This document shows positions 16,628 to 24,459 of a DNA stretch of 64,000 nt, piece after piece. This DNA comes from Phycisphaerales bacterium (lineage in GTDB: Bacteria > Planctomycetota > Phycisphaerae > Phycisphaerales > SM1A02). Numbering within the stretch: position 1 is the first letter of the stretch; every line of letters begins with the position of its first letter. Both the position numbers and the translations under genes were made by a program. A model generated the notes under the pieces. That model saw nothing but the letters and a program-made list of their open reading frames with translations. It did not search any database and was not told the DNA's origin. The DNA lies in NCBI GenBank assembly GCA_009691725.1, contig SIAP01000006.1, positions 1 to 64,000 of the forward strand. Reading direction: 5' to 3'.

Positions 16628-17373
16628 GGCGTTGTTTTCTTCACACCCCCAAACCAATCGTCCACACCATACATCCCAGATGGCTGCTTGTGAATCCAGC
16701 GAGCAAGACGGAGTGCGCCGGTGGCAAAGAGGTCTCTGCTGTGTGCGTGATGGCGAATGGTCAGAGTTTCGCTCCTTCCAAGAAAGGTGACTTCATGATC
16801 ACCAACGACTTCGCCCTCGCGGATTGAGTGAATCTGGAGTTGCTCGAGCGGGATTCCGCTGCCGATCGTGACAGCCTGCGCCAAGAGGAGCGCGGTTCCA
16901 GATGGTCGATCGCGTTTCTGGGTGTGATGGACCTCTGACAGCGAGACTTTGAAATCCCCTGACAGATACCGCGCCGATTCGGCGACAAGATGCCGCATCA
17001 CTGCGATTCCAATGGATGTATTTGGTGCGATCATGACTGGAATCGACTTCGATGCCGTCAGGAGCACCTCCCGAGTCGCATCGCTCAATCCGGTTGTCCC
17101 CATCAGGAGCGCACATCTGGTCTTCAGTGCGAAATCCGCCGCCCAGAGCGCCCCCGCGTCAGAAGAGAAGTCGATGACGACATCCACTTCGCGCTTTCTC
17201 CCGTCGATCGGTGCGCTGCGTGTGTTGCGAGCAGTCACGCGGACTCCGCATTCCACATCGTCGCACGCGCGATCAATGAGCAGCCCCATCCGCCCCGATG
17301 CGCCGTTGAGACACACTCCAATGGAACTCACGGTTGACTCCGGTTGACACCGCTTTGTCGATTGTTCTGTCAT
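16624..17373 (-). CDS. dapB: 4-hydroxy-tetrahydrodipicolinate reductase
   Basis: 249 residues from ATG 17373. Motifs: 'GVCLNGASGRMGLLI' (NAD(P)H loop GxxGxMG), 'DVVIDFSS', 'LLMGTTGLSD', 'IAPNTSIGIAV', 'VSLSEVHHTQKRDRPSGTAL' (catalytic H-H and K-x-D-x-PSGTA) and 'GDHEVTFLGRSETLTIRHHAHSRDLFATGALRLARWI'. It performs the second step of the diaminopimelate/lysine branch, so it feeds peptidoglycan and lysine synthesis. Downstream, with a 4-bp overlap, lies the inactive M16 subunit. An inverted repeat 21 bp before the start may regulate it. Confidence 0.93.
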   Translation of the reverse strand: MTEQSTKRCQPESTVSSIGVCLNGASGRMGLLIDRACDDVECGVRVTARNTRSAPIDGRKREVDVVIDFSSDAGALWAADFALKTRCALLMGTTGLSDATREVLLTASKSIPVMIAPNTSIGIAVMRHLVAESARYLSGDFKVSLSEVHHTQKRDRPSGTALLLAQAVTIGSGIPLEQLQIHSIREGEVVGDHEVTFLGRSETLTIRHHAHSRDLFATGALRLARWIHKQPSGMYGVDDWFGGVKKTTP

Positions 17374-17393
17374 GGCATCAAGTGAGAATCGTA

Positions 17394-17419
17394 AACAGTC
17401 GATAACATAACTGACTGTT
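17394..17419. promoter_or_regulatory. Inverted repeat AACAGTC-N12-GACTGTT upstream of dapB
   Basis: A perfect 7-bp inverted repeat spans 17394-17400 and 17413-17419, with a TTATGTTATC (minus strand) between the arms that could serve as a -10 region. It lies 21 bp upstream of the dapB start. It could be an operator overlapping the dapB promoter; no regulator can be named. Confidence 0.35.
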
Positions 17420-17436
17420 CCTGAGTGCGCGCCCTC

Positions 17437-17476
17437 GTTACGCTGGCGAACACTCTCTCCGACGCACAAGCGTAAC
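17437..17476 (+). promoter_or_regulatory. Leader hairpin GTTACGCT...AGCGTAAC before the Lys/Ala peptide gene
   Basis: Perfect 8-bp arms at 17437-17444 and 17469-17476 with a 24-nt loop, ending two bases before the AAAGGAAG ribosome-binding site of the 18-codon gene. It may stabilise the short mRNA or bind a regulator. Position and symmetry are seen; the role is inference. Confidence 0.4.
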
Positions 17477-17492
17477 TAAAGGAAGCCTCACC

Positions 17493-17549
17493 ATGGCAAA
17501 GAAGAAAGCTGCAAAGAAGGCTGCGAAGAAGGCTAAGAAGAGCCGCTAA
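17493..17549 (+). CDS. 18-residue Lys/Ala-rich peptide, histone H1-tail-like
   Basis: ATG 17493 to TAA 17547-17549. The product is MAKKKAAKKAAKKAKKSR, built of KKAA repeats like the C-terminal tails of bacterial histone H1-like proteins. A textbook ribosome-binding site (AAAGGAAG, 7 bp spacing) precedes it. A 12-bp-stem hairpin follows 24 bp after the stop, so it looks like a dedicated monocistronic transcript. The composition suggests nucleic-acid binding. Too short for standard gene callers. The alternative is that the peptide is incidental and the transcript is a small RNA. Confidence 0.6.
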   Translation: MAKKKAAKKAAKKAKKSR

Positions 17550-17573
17550 GTCGCAGTGATTGAATGATTTGTA

Positions 17574-17603
17574 CCGGAAGCCGGCAACGATGCCGGCTTT
17601 CGG
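17574..17603 (+). terminator. Strong hairpin, probable terminator
   Basis: CCGGAAGCCGGC pairs with GCCGGCTTTCGG (12-bp stem with one G-T pair) around the loop AACGAT; TGCGTTTTGGG follows. It lies directly behind the 18-codon gene and before the ferredoxin gene. The U-tract is short, so termination may be partial. Confidence 0.65.
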
Positions 17604-17664
17604 TGCGTTTTGGGTTGAGTGTTTTAGGCCATTTTTCCCCGCTGTTTGCTACTATTTTTCGACT

Positions 17665-17925
17665 ATGCCTCACATCATTGCCGAGCCTTGTATTGGAACA
17701 AAGGATGCATCCTGCGTTGAAGTGTGTCCTGTCGATTGCATCCATCCAACAAAGAAAGGTGAGAAGTGGGAAGCTGTTGAACAACTTTTTATCGATCCAG
17801 AAACGTGTATCGATTGCGGATTGTGTGTCGACGAGTGTCCTGTGCAAGCGATCTTTCCAAAGGATGATCTGCCCGCAGAGTGGCACAAGTATGTCGAAAT
17901 CAATGCCAAGTGGTTCAAAAAGTAG
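17665..17925 (+). CDS. fdxA: 7Fe-type ferredoxin
   Basis: 86 residues from ATG 17665. The first cluster region is 'EPCIGTKDASCVEVCPVDCI' (Cys9, 17, 21, 25); the second Cys of a normal CxxC is Thr12, the mark of a [3Fe-4S] site. The second region is 'PETCIDCGLCVDECPV' (Cys48, 51, 54, 58) for a [4Fe-4S] cluster. This is the Thermus/actinobacterial 7Fe ferredoxin pattern, a soluble one-electron carrier. It is monocistronic: a terminator-like hairpin lies upstream and a convergent gene downstream. Confidence 0.9.
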   Translation: MPHIIAEPCIGTKDASCVEVCPVDCIHPTKKGEKWEAVEQLFIDPETCIDCGLCVDECPVQAIFPKDDLPAEWHKYVEINAKWFKK

Positions 17926-17930
17926 ATTTT

Positions 17931-17947
17931 TCAAAAAAATATTTTGA
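17931..17947. terminator. Weak AT-rich hairpin between convergent genes
   Basis: TCAAAA-AATAT... with TTTTGA, directly behind the ferredoxin stop and before the stop of the minus-strand gene. AT-only pairing makes it weak, but T-tracts exist on both strands. Confidence 0.3.
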
Positions 17948-17996
17948 CCCCCCCATCGCTGATCCGGCGGACTCTTGATTTCGACCGCAGTCGTGT

Positions 17997-18410
17997 CTAC
18001 TCAGCGTCTGCCGAAGGCTTGTTGACGCCGCTGGTGGATTCTGGTTTCTCTGTCCAATCCTGAACCTTGCCACCGAGGTTGAGTTCGGATGGCATGGTCT
18101 TGCGGTACCCCAACTTGCGGACGACTTCCAAGACATCGGTCCAACTTGGGAATGTCTTGTGATTCACACGCTTGAACGCATCAATCGCCAAGAGAAATGT
18201 GTACTGCTCGCGAGTCATTTCCCCCTCTTCTGCCGACTTCACGAAATCGGTGAGTCTTCGACCAGGACCCCTTCGCCGTTCGAGGTTTGTGGGTGTTGCG
18301 GGGGTGATATCGCGGCGGTCAATGTCCGATCGGCGATCAACAACTGAGTCTTTCGCAGGCGGTTGGTTCTCTGAAGTTCGTTGATTGTGTGGTGGAGTTT
18401 CGTGCGTCAT
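17997..18410 (-). CDS. Conserved hypothetical protein (RRGPGRR...EMTREQ family)
   Basis: 137 residues from ATG 18410, preceded at 7 bp by AGGA; an in-frame ATG at 18458 is possible. The N-terminal half is charged and disordered ('DRRSDIDRRDITPATPTNLERRRGPGRR'). The C-terminal half is a helical domain 'EEGEMTREQYTFLLAIDAFKRVNHKTFPSWTDVLEVVRKLGYRKT'. I recall this combination from planctomycete genomes, but no function is known to me. The Arg-rich part could bind nucleic acid. Confidence 0.6.
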   Translation of the reverse strand: MTHETPPHNQRTSENQPPAKDSVVDRRSDIDRRDITPATPTNLERRRGPGRRLTDFVKSAEEGEMTREQYTFLLAIDAFKRVNHKTFPSWTDVLEVVRKLGYRKTMPSELNLGGKVQDWTEKPESTSGVNKPSADAE

Positions 18411-18470
18411 CAGGGAGTCCTGCGGTTGGTGATTCGCGCCTACTGTAGCCTTCTTCATCGCTCAGCACTG

Positions 18471-18950
18471 ATGACCAACCACATGGACCAACTCGACGAA
18501 CCACTTCACTTTGGCCGCGCATTGATGAGTTGGATTCTGCCTGGACTGGGGCAGTGCATGGCGGGACACCGCCGACGTGGAATCTTCGCGATGATTGCCA
18601 TATTGGGCATGTTTTTCTGCGGATTACTCATCGGTGGCGTCGACTCGGTCGATCGAAAAGAAGACCCACTCTGGTTCTACGCACAGGCCGCGGCCGGTCC
18701 CATCGCCTTCGCCGCGGACTGGGCCAATTCTGGACTTCTCAAAACTGGACGCGTTGGCGAGTTGGTCGAGTCCCCGCCATCAAACCCGCGTGCGGCGCCA
18801 ACAATGGTGAGCACATTCAAGACCGTCACGGTGGCGAATGAGGTTGGCATCCTCTATTGCGCGCTCGCCGGATTGATGAATGTGGTTGTGGTGCTGGATG
18901 CTCTGAAGCGACCATCCGCGTTGGCGCAGGGGGGTTGGAAGGGGTCATGA
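18471..18950 (+). CDS. DUF6677-like inner-membrane protein
   Basis: 159 residues from ATG 18471. It begins 'HFGRALMSWILPGLGQCMAGHRRRGIFAMIAILGMFFCGLLIGG', a TM2-like Pro-Gly-Leu-Gly-Gln/Gly hairpin followed by membrane segments. A further membrane helix is near the C-terminus ('GILYCALAGLMNVVVVLDAL'). The layout matches DUF6677 of planctomycetes as I remember it; function unknown. Its stop overlaps the next start by 4 bp. Confidence 0.6.
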   Translation: MTNHMDQLDEPLHFGRALMSWILPGLGQCMAGHRRRGIFAMIAILGMFFCGLLIGGVDSVDRKEDPLWFYAQAAAGPIAFAADWANSGLLKTGRVGELVESPPSNPRAAPTMVSTFKTVTVANEVGILYCALAGLMNVVVVLDALKRPSALAQGGWKGS

Positions 18951-19222
18951 ATGCCAATCTGGAGCCAAACTCGATCCTGCTTCAGGCATGGATTCCGCTT
19001 CTCGAGCCTATTGGTGATCTTGGATCCTATTGGTGGCTGCTCATGCTGCCACTCGTGCTTGGAATCTCGATTGCCTATCGAGCAACACACGATGAGTCGC
19101 TTGACCGATTCTGGTACCGGGTGTTTATGTTCACAACGAAGTCCATCATTGCAATGGGATCACTTGCTGCGGCGCTGTATCTGTTTGTCTATCTCGTCAT
19201 TCCGATGCTGCGCGTGGTGTAG
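18947..19222 (+). CDS. Small two-helix membrane protein
   Basis: 91 residues from ATG 18947. Two membrane helices are clear: 'YWWLLMLPLVLGISIAY' and 'SIIAMGSLAAALYLFVYLVIPML'. Between them is 'RATHDESLDRFWYRVFMFTTK'. The 4-bp overlap with the DUF6677-like gene suggests a two-gene unit. Family not recognised. The last 26 bp overlap the convergent minus-strand gene. Confidence 0.6.
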   Translation: MNANLEPNSILLQAWIPLLEPIGDLGSYWWLLMLPLVLGISIAYRATHDESLDRFWYRVFMFTTKSIIAMGSLAAALYLFVYLVIPMLRVV

Positions 19223-19799
19223 CAGATCGATTCTTCCGCAATCGAAGCACGCCGCAAATGACGATCCACCAAGCCATCGAAGCACCCACCATGAAGATCG
19301 CCGCGACTCTGCTGGTGGATGGCGTCGTGGTGGGCGCATGCGCACCATCGAGGATCCGAGTGATGGCACGCTTCATTGCCTGCACTTGATCCGCTCCATC
19401 TGGATTCGGCGGAAATGATTCGATTGATTCTGAAGCAGAAAAACGCCAAATGACCCACGGAAATGGCCACCCGACTGCAAGTGCACCAGTTCGCAGAGGC
19501 GCCGGTGACAGGTCACACCACCCTTGCAACACACCATCATTCCATTCGCCCTCACCGCCGCCCAGATCATCGATCACCGTTTGCAATCGACCACTCTGCT
19601 GAGCATTTCGCCAGTGAACGCCAGTGGCATCGGCCCCCCCTGTGATCCACACTCCAGTTCCATGGCGGACAAGGAAGTCTGACGCAGTGGCGGAGGCCTC
19701 ACCAGCCCTATCAAGGAGCAACCATGTACAGAGCGCGCAAGACGCCAACCCCATCACGAGTGAAATGCAAATGCGCGGGACAATCCACGCGACTCTCAC
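19197..19799 (-). CDS. Membrane protein of unknown function
   Basis: 200 residues, GTG start. It has an N-terminal helix (IVPRICISLVMGLASCALCTWLLL), an extracytoplasmic domain of about 130 residues and a C-terminal helix (VAAIFMVGASMAWWIVICGVLRL) followed by a basic end. I do not recognise it. The start overlaps the stop of the DEAD-box helicase gene by 4 bp (GTGA), so the two are translationally coupled. Confidence 0.55.
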   Translation of the reverse strand: MRVAWIVPRICISLVMGLASCALCTWLLLDRAGEASATASDFLVRHGTGVWITGGADATGVHWRNAQQSGRLQTVIDDLGGGEGEWNDGVLQGWCDLSPAPLRTGALAVGWPFPWVIWRFSASESIESFPPNPDGADQVQAMKRAITRILDGAHAPTTTPSTSRVAAIFMVGASMAWWIVICGVLRLRKNRSATPRAASE

Positions 19800-21247
19800 G
19801 CCGTGGAATCCGGTTTCGACTTGCGTACTCCCCCTCCGCGATGAATATCTCGTGCAATTGGGGTTGATCGCTCTCGCTTCAGTCTCTTCTTCCCAGTGAA
19901 CGACTCTCGTTCAAAGATCGGACGCTTTGGCGTTCGGATGGACTTTGACTTCGCAGCGGGCTTCTCGGTTGGTTTGGGTGAGAATGCGCTGCCGGCCCGC
20001 TCGGTGTTTGCGCCCGCGTTGCCTTTCTTGGAGTCCAGCGCGGCGGGAATCAACTGGCTCACAAAGCTCTTCTTTGTGAACTGCGCAAACTCTGGAGCCT
20101 TGTGGCTGGGGATGACCTCGCCGACGAGTTCGCTCACACGCGCCCACGCACTCGCTTCAAGAGAATCCACAAATGTGAAACTCTCTGCAGCACCTCCACC
20201 ATGTCCAGCTCGACCAATGCGATGCACGAAGTCCTCTGGCATCAAAGGAACGTCGTAATTGACAACAGTGCGAATTCGAGGCACATGCAGTCCACGCGCT
20301 GCGACATCAGTCGCAACCATCACATCCACTTTGCGCTCTGCGAACGCTTCAAGCGCCTCATTTCGACACTTTTGTGAGCGATCGCCATGCAACAAACTCA
20401 CAGAGATTTCGTGACGGCGCAGCGCAGCAGCAACCCATCCCGCGCGACGACGGGTGCGAACATAGACGACCACGCCCTTGAGATGTTTCTGACGGATCAG
20501 CGCGATGAGGAGCGCAACTTTGTCGCCATCTTCGACCTCAAATCTGGCGTTCAAGCGATTGATCGGCGCATTCCGAATCCCGACTTGCGCTCGGGCTGGA
20601 TCTCGAAGGAGCGCAAGCACGCGTGACTCGATCGGCACGGGAAGAGTCGCACTCAAACAGATCACCTGCCTCGGCGCGGGCATCATGCTGAGCAACTGTT
20701 CGATCTGTGGGAGGAATCCCATATCGACCATGCGATCTGCTTCGTCGATCACAAAGATTCGGGCACTCGCAAAGGTGAGCGAGCCCTCGTCGAGGAACTC
20801 GCGCAGGCGACCAGGAGTTCCAACAAGAATGTCTAACCCGCTTCGGATGAGATCGCGCTGCGGAGCGGTTGGGCTCTTGCCATAGACGGCTCCGATTCGA
20901 AGCAGGCTTCCCTTGGCAACTGCTGCGAGATCGCTCGCAACTTGTTGTGCGAGCTCCCGCGTTGGAGAAACGATGATGGCGCGGAGTCGTTCGCATGATT
21001 CCACATAACGCGCTCCGCCCGCTCCACGCCGAGTCTTTGGCGGGGCGTTCAAGAGACTCGCCATGACTGGGACGCCAAATCCAAGTGTCTTCCCAGTGCC
21101 TGTTGGAGCGAGTGCGAGCACATCTCGCCCGCACAGCACTGGTTCGCGCATCAGCGCTTGGATTTCGGTTGGATTGGCGAAGCCAAGCCGCTCCAGAGTT
21201 GTGAGGAGGGGTGATGGGATCGATGGGATTGGCGCGTTGCGACTCAC
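19796..21247 (-). CDS. DEAD-box ATP-dependent RNA helicase
   Basis: 483 residues from GTG 21247. Motifs: Q motif 'GFANPTEIQ' (22-30), Walker A 'PTGTGKT' (48-54), 'PTRELA', 'GTPGRL', DEAD (168-171), SAT, 'HGDRSQ', 'VATDVAARGLHVPRIRTVVNYDVP' and 'HRIGRAGHGG'. A basic Lys/Arg-rich C-terminal tail of about 90 residues should bind RNA. RhlE-like in size and layout. A longer frame exists upstream but would cross the divergent lemA start, which is only 15 bp away. Confidence 0.88.
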   Translation of the reverse strand: MSRNAPIPSIPSPLLTTLERLGFANPTEIQALMREPVLCGRDVLALAPTGTGKTLGFGVPVMASLLNAPPKTRRGAGGARYVESCERLRAIIVSPTRELAQQVASDLAAVAKGSLLRIGAVYGKSPTAPQRDLIRSGLDILVGTPGRLREFLDEGSLTFASARIFVIDEADRMVDMGFLPQIEQLLSMMPAPRQVICLSATLPVPIESRVLALLRDPARAQVGIRNAPINRLNARFEVEDGDKVALLIALIRQKHLKGVVVYVRTRRRAGWVAAALRRHEISVSLLHGDRSQKCRNEALEAFAERKVDVMVATDVAARGLHVPRIRTVVNYDVPLMPEDFVHRIGRAGHGGGAAESFTFVDSLEASAWARVSELVGEVIPSHKAPEFAQFTKKSFVSQLIPAALDSKKGNAGANTERAGSAFSPKPTEKPAAKSKSIRTPKRPIFERESFTGKKRLKRERSTPIARDIHRGGGVRKSKPDSTA

Positions 21248-21262
21248 TTCAACACAAGGGTA

Positions 21263-21871
21263 GTGCCACCCTATTCTTTGCGCGTGCTGCCAATCCTGAT
21301 CGTCGTCATATTGGTTCTGTGCATCCCATCCATCTGGGTGATCGTGGTCTACAACCGCTTGGTTCGCAGTCGCGTCCGTGCGCACAACGGCTTTAGTCAG
21401 ATCGATGTGCAGTTGAAGAGGCGCTGCGACCTCATCCCAAACCTGGTCGAGAGTGTGAAGGGATACATGACACACGAACGCACCACGCTGGAGTCGGTGA
21501 TCGCCGCTCGCAACGCAACGGTGGCTGGATTGCAATCGCTCGTGGCGACTCCACACGACGGTGCTGTTATTCGTGCGCTCGCGGGTTCGAGTGCGATGAT
21601 TGACAACTTGCTGATGCGGTTGCGAGTCTCGATGGAGGCGTATCCAGACCTCAAGGCCAGTGCGAATGTCTTGGGGCTCCAGGAGGAGTTGGTGTCGACC
21701 GAAAACCGAATCGCATTCGCACGACAGGCGTACAACGATGCGGTGATGACATTCAATACCAACATTGCCGTCTTCCCATCAAGTGTGATTGCCTCGCTTG
21801 GTCGATTTTCCCCACTAACACTCTTTGAAGCAACGGGAAGTGATCGGATCCTTCCTGAAGTGCGGTTCTAG
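21263..21871 (+). CDS. lemA: LemA family protein
   Basis: 202 residues from GTG 21263. An N-terminal membrane helix (VLPILIVVILVLCIPSIWVIVVYN) is followed by the LemA signature 'YNRLVRSRVRAHNGFSQIDVQLKRRCDLIPNLVESVKGYMTHE' and 'STENRIAFARQAYNDAVMTFNTNI'. LemA proteins are membrane-anchored helical proteins of unclear role, often next to HtpX-like proteases, as here (5-bp gap). The start is 15 bp from the divergent helicase start. Confidence 0.88.
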   Translation: MPPYSLRVLPILIVVILVLCIPSIWVIVVYNRLVRSRVRAHNGFSQIDVQLKRRCDLIPNLVESVKGYMTHERTTLESVIAARNATVAGLQSLVATPHDGAVIRALAGSSAMIDNLLMRLRVSMEAYPDLKASANVLGLQEELVSTENRIAFARQAYNDAVMTFNTNIAVFPSSVIASLGRFSPLTLFEATGSDRILPEVRF

Positions 21872-21876
21872 TCCAC

Positions 21877-23682
21877 GTGGCGAATTTCTTTGAACATCAA
21901 GAGCGGGCGCAGAGTCGCACGTTGTGGCTGGTGGTGCTCTTTTTGTTTGGAGTGTGTGGTGTCACAGCATGTGTCACGACTTTGATGGCGCTCTTTATCC
22001 CAAACTCTGTGTGGTTGGCGATCCTGCTGAGTCTTCTCTTGATTGGGATTCCTTTCCTCTACAAGTTGCTCACCATGAGTGCGAGCGGGGTCGCCGTTGC
22101 GGAGTCGCTTGGCGGAACGCGGATTGATCCCGCGTCGAGCGAAGTCAATGAACGAAAGATTCTGAATGTGGTTGAAGAGATGGCGATCGCCAGCGGAATG
22201 CCGATTCCACCTGTCTTTGTTCTCGACGAGGAGTGCATCAACGCATTCGCCGCTGGAACCACACCACAGGATGCTGTCATTGGGGTCTCTCGAGGTGCGC
22301 TTGAAACGCTCACGCGCGACGAGTTACAGGGAGTCATGGCGCATGAATTCAGTCACATCTTTCATGGCGACATGAGGATCAACATGCGGGCGATTGCTGC
22401 CATCTTTGGCATTATGGCGGTGGGGTATGTCGGGTATTTCTTGTTGCGGTCAACGATGTATGCGCCCCGTGGAAGAAAGTCGGATGGTCGTGCGACCGCT
22501 GGAATCGCTCTCTTTGGGCTTGGTTTGATTGTCGTTGGCTGTGTTGGCACCTTTTTTGGTCGACTCATGCAGGCTGCGATCAGTCGCCAACGCGAGTTCT
22601 TGGCTGATGCGAGCGCGGTGCAGTACACGCGCAATCCGTCCGGTATTGGCGGCGCACTCCGCAAGATTTTGGGCCAGTCTTCCGCTGCGATGCATCATGC
22701 GGAAGCAAGTCAGTTCAATCACATGCTCTTTTGTGAGGGAGTGCAAACGCTCTTTGCGTCTCACCCCCCACTTGCGGAGCGCATCGCGCGAATTGAGTCG
22801 ATCGCAGGTGTGTCGTTGCCAGAGCCATCAACGCCACCCATTCCCCGCGCGCCCGTTCATTCCAACACTGGTCTTGCCTCGAGTTTCGCCGCCGTTGGCT
22901 CGGTGCGACCGAGCGGGCTTGCGTCTGCGTCGGTTGCGCTCTCGGCGGGTGGTGACCAGCTCAACAATGCCGCGCATCAGTTCATCGGGGCAAAGGCGAT
23001 CGTCTGGGCCATCACCCTCTCCACGAACCCCACCCGCGCCGCAGCCCAGCGCTCTCTCGTTGCGCAGCGGTCGTCGGACATCGCCGACGCTCTGCGTGAG
23101 GTCGAAGTCGCTGTCGCCTCACTCAATACCCAATCTCGGCTGGCGCTCGTTGATGTGGCGTGTGCCACGCTCGTCAACGATCATGTGAGTTCGTACCAAG
23201 TGTTTCGTCGCTTGCTCTCGGATTCTGTCCGGCTCGACGGAACTGTTGATTTGCTTGAGTGGACTGTGTTGCAAGTGCTGCGAATGCGAGTTGAGCTACC
23301 CATCGCAGTTCGCGGTGGCGCGAAACTTCCAGCGCGGACAGCGACACTCGCACAGCATGACACCCATGCTCGGCGTATTCTTGGTCTGTTTGCCCTTCAG
23401 GGAACCCACGACGAAGAGTGTGCGCGGTTGGCATTCGAGCGTGCGTTGAAGGTGGCTGGCCTTGAAGGGGGTTCACTTCCGCCACAGGAAGAGCGATCTC
23501 TGGATTCGATTGCGAAGGGCCTCGATGCGTTGGAGTCGCTTCGACCGACTGCCGCAGGCAGGTTGGTGGAGGCTGCTCTCTGTTGTGTTCGAGCCGACGC
23601 TGCCACGACAGACCGCGAATACCTGCTCCTGCGCGCACTCTCTGAACGATTGGCGATCCCACTTCCGCCGATGATTGATTGA
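21877..23682 (+). CDS. M48 (HtpX-like) membrane metalloprotease with C-terminal extension
   Basis: 601 residues, GTG start. Two N-terminal membrane helices, zinc motif 'VMAHEFSHIFHGD' (His156, Glu157, His160), third ligand region 'RQREFLADASAVQ' (Glu240) and two more helices between. HtpX-type proteases degrade damaged membrane proteins. The last 270 or so residues are not part of HtpX. They are helical and end 'AAGRLVEAALCCVRADAATTDREYLLLRALSERLAIPLPP', which resembles a TerB-like helix bundle. The LemA-M48 pairing is a known arrangement. Confidence 0.85.
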   Translation: MANFFEHQERAQSRTLWLVVLFLFGVCGVTACVTTLMALFIPNSVWLAILLSLLLIGIPFLYKLLTMSASGVAVAESLGGTRIDPASSEVNERKILNVVEEMAIASGMPIPPVFVLDEECINAFAAGTTPQDAVIGVSRGALETLTRDELQGVMAHEFSHIFHGDMRINMRAIAAIFGIMAVGYVGYFLLRSTMYAPRGRKSDGRATAGIALFGLGLIVVGCVGTFFGRLMQAAISRQREFLADASAVQYTRNPSGIGGALRKILGQSSAAMHHAEASQFNHMLFCEGVQTLFASHPPLAERIARIESIAGVSLPEPSTPPIPRAPVHSNTGLASSFAAVGSVRPSGLASASVALSAGGDQLNNAAHQFIGAKAIVWAITLSTNPTRAAAQRSLVAQRSSDIADALREVEVAVASLNTQSRLALVDVACATLVNDHVSSYQVFRRLLSDSVRLDGTVDLLEWTVLQVLRMRVELPIAVRGGAKLPARTATLAQHDTHARRILGLFALQGTHDEECARLAFERALKVAGLEGGSLPPQEERSLDSIAKGLDALESLRPTAAGRLVEAALCCVRADAATTDREYLLLRALSERLAIPLPPMID

Positions 23683-23745
23683 CTCCTCTTCTGTTGAAAT
23701 AACCCTCTTGATCTCGATACATTTCCCCTACTGAGTGCTGCGCCG

Positions 23746-24450
23746 ATGAATTCAAACCATCCATCAATCTTCGTAGTTGTCGTGATCGCAGCGAGCGTGT
23801 TTGGGATGGTCAGGTGTTCAACTCCAACAGACACCGCCTCCCAGACGGGAACGAACGAGACGACCCCTGTCACTCCAACAGTCATTCACGGCGATGATGA
23901 CGACATTGTTCCATTCTTTCAGCTTCCAGAAGAGAGGGCTGAAGAGGACACCACTTCTGCGCAGCGCACCAGTGACCAGGCGCCAGCCGTTGCCAAACCC
24001 ACACCAGAACCAGTTAAAGACGATGCCTCGACAGAGAGCGTGCAACTAGAATCGACTCGGCGAACATCGATGCCGACCCGAGAATCATCGACCAAAGTGC
24101 AGGTCCGAGGTGGTGGTGTTCGCAAAGCGGTCCCGGTTGATCCTGGCGCAGCAGCTCTCTTTGGCAAGTGGCGGATCACACAATCCAGTTCCTCGACTGG
24201 GGTCATCCGCGCTGATTCGATCTTGTTTCTGGCGGATGGGCAGATGCGCATCTGGCGTGATGGAAAGGTTGAGGATGGACGGTGGAACTGGAATGCGTCC
24301 GATGGTGTCAAGACTGGGGGAGTGGACGGAGTTGCATTTCAACTTGGTTCGTTTGTGGAAAGCGACGGCGTGATGACGCTCGTGATCAACAAAGAAGTGT
24401 CTGTGACTCTCACGCCAGACCGCCTGTTTGTGGCTCCGCGCGCCCCCTAG
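23746..24450 (+). CDS. Exported protein of unknown function
   Basis: 234 residues. The N-terminus 'NHPSIFVVVVIAASVFGMVRCS' is a signal sequence, possibly a weak lipobox (MVRC). A disordered Pro/Thr/Glu linker runs to about residue 135, then a compact beta-domain 'LFGKWRITQSSSSTGVIRADSILFLADGQMRIWRDGKVEDGRWNW...GVMTLVIN'. That looks like a lipocalin-type 'GxW' barrel fragment. The 63-bp gap upstream holds no recognisable signal. Ends 9 bp before lipA. Confidence 0.6.
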   Translation: MNSNHPSIFVVVVIAASVFGMVRCSTPTDTASQTGTNETTPVTPTVIHGDDDDIVPFFQLPEERAEEDTTSAQRTSDQAPAVAKPTPEPVKDDASTESVQLESTRRTSMPTRESSTKVQVRGGGVRKAVPVDPGAAALFGKWRITQSSSSTGVIRADSILFLADGQMRIWRDGKVEDGRWNWNASDGVKTGGVDGVAFQLGSFVESDGVMTLVINKEVSVTLTPDRLFVAPRAP

Positions 24451-24459
24451 GATCCCTGT

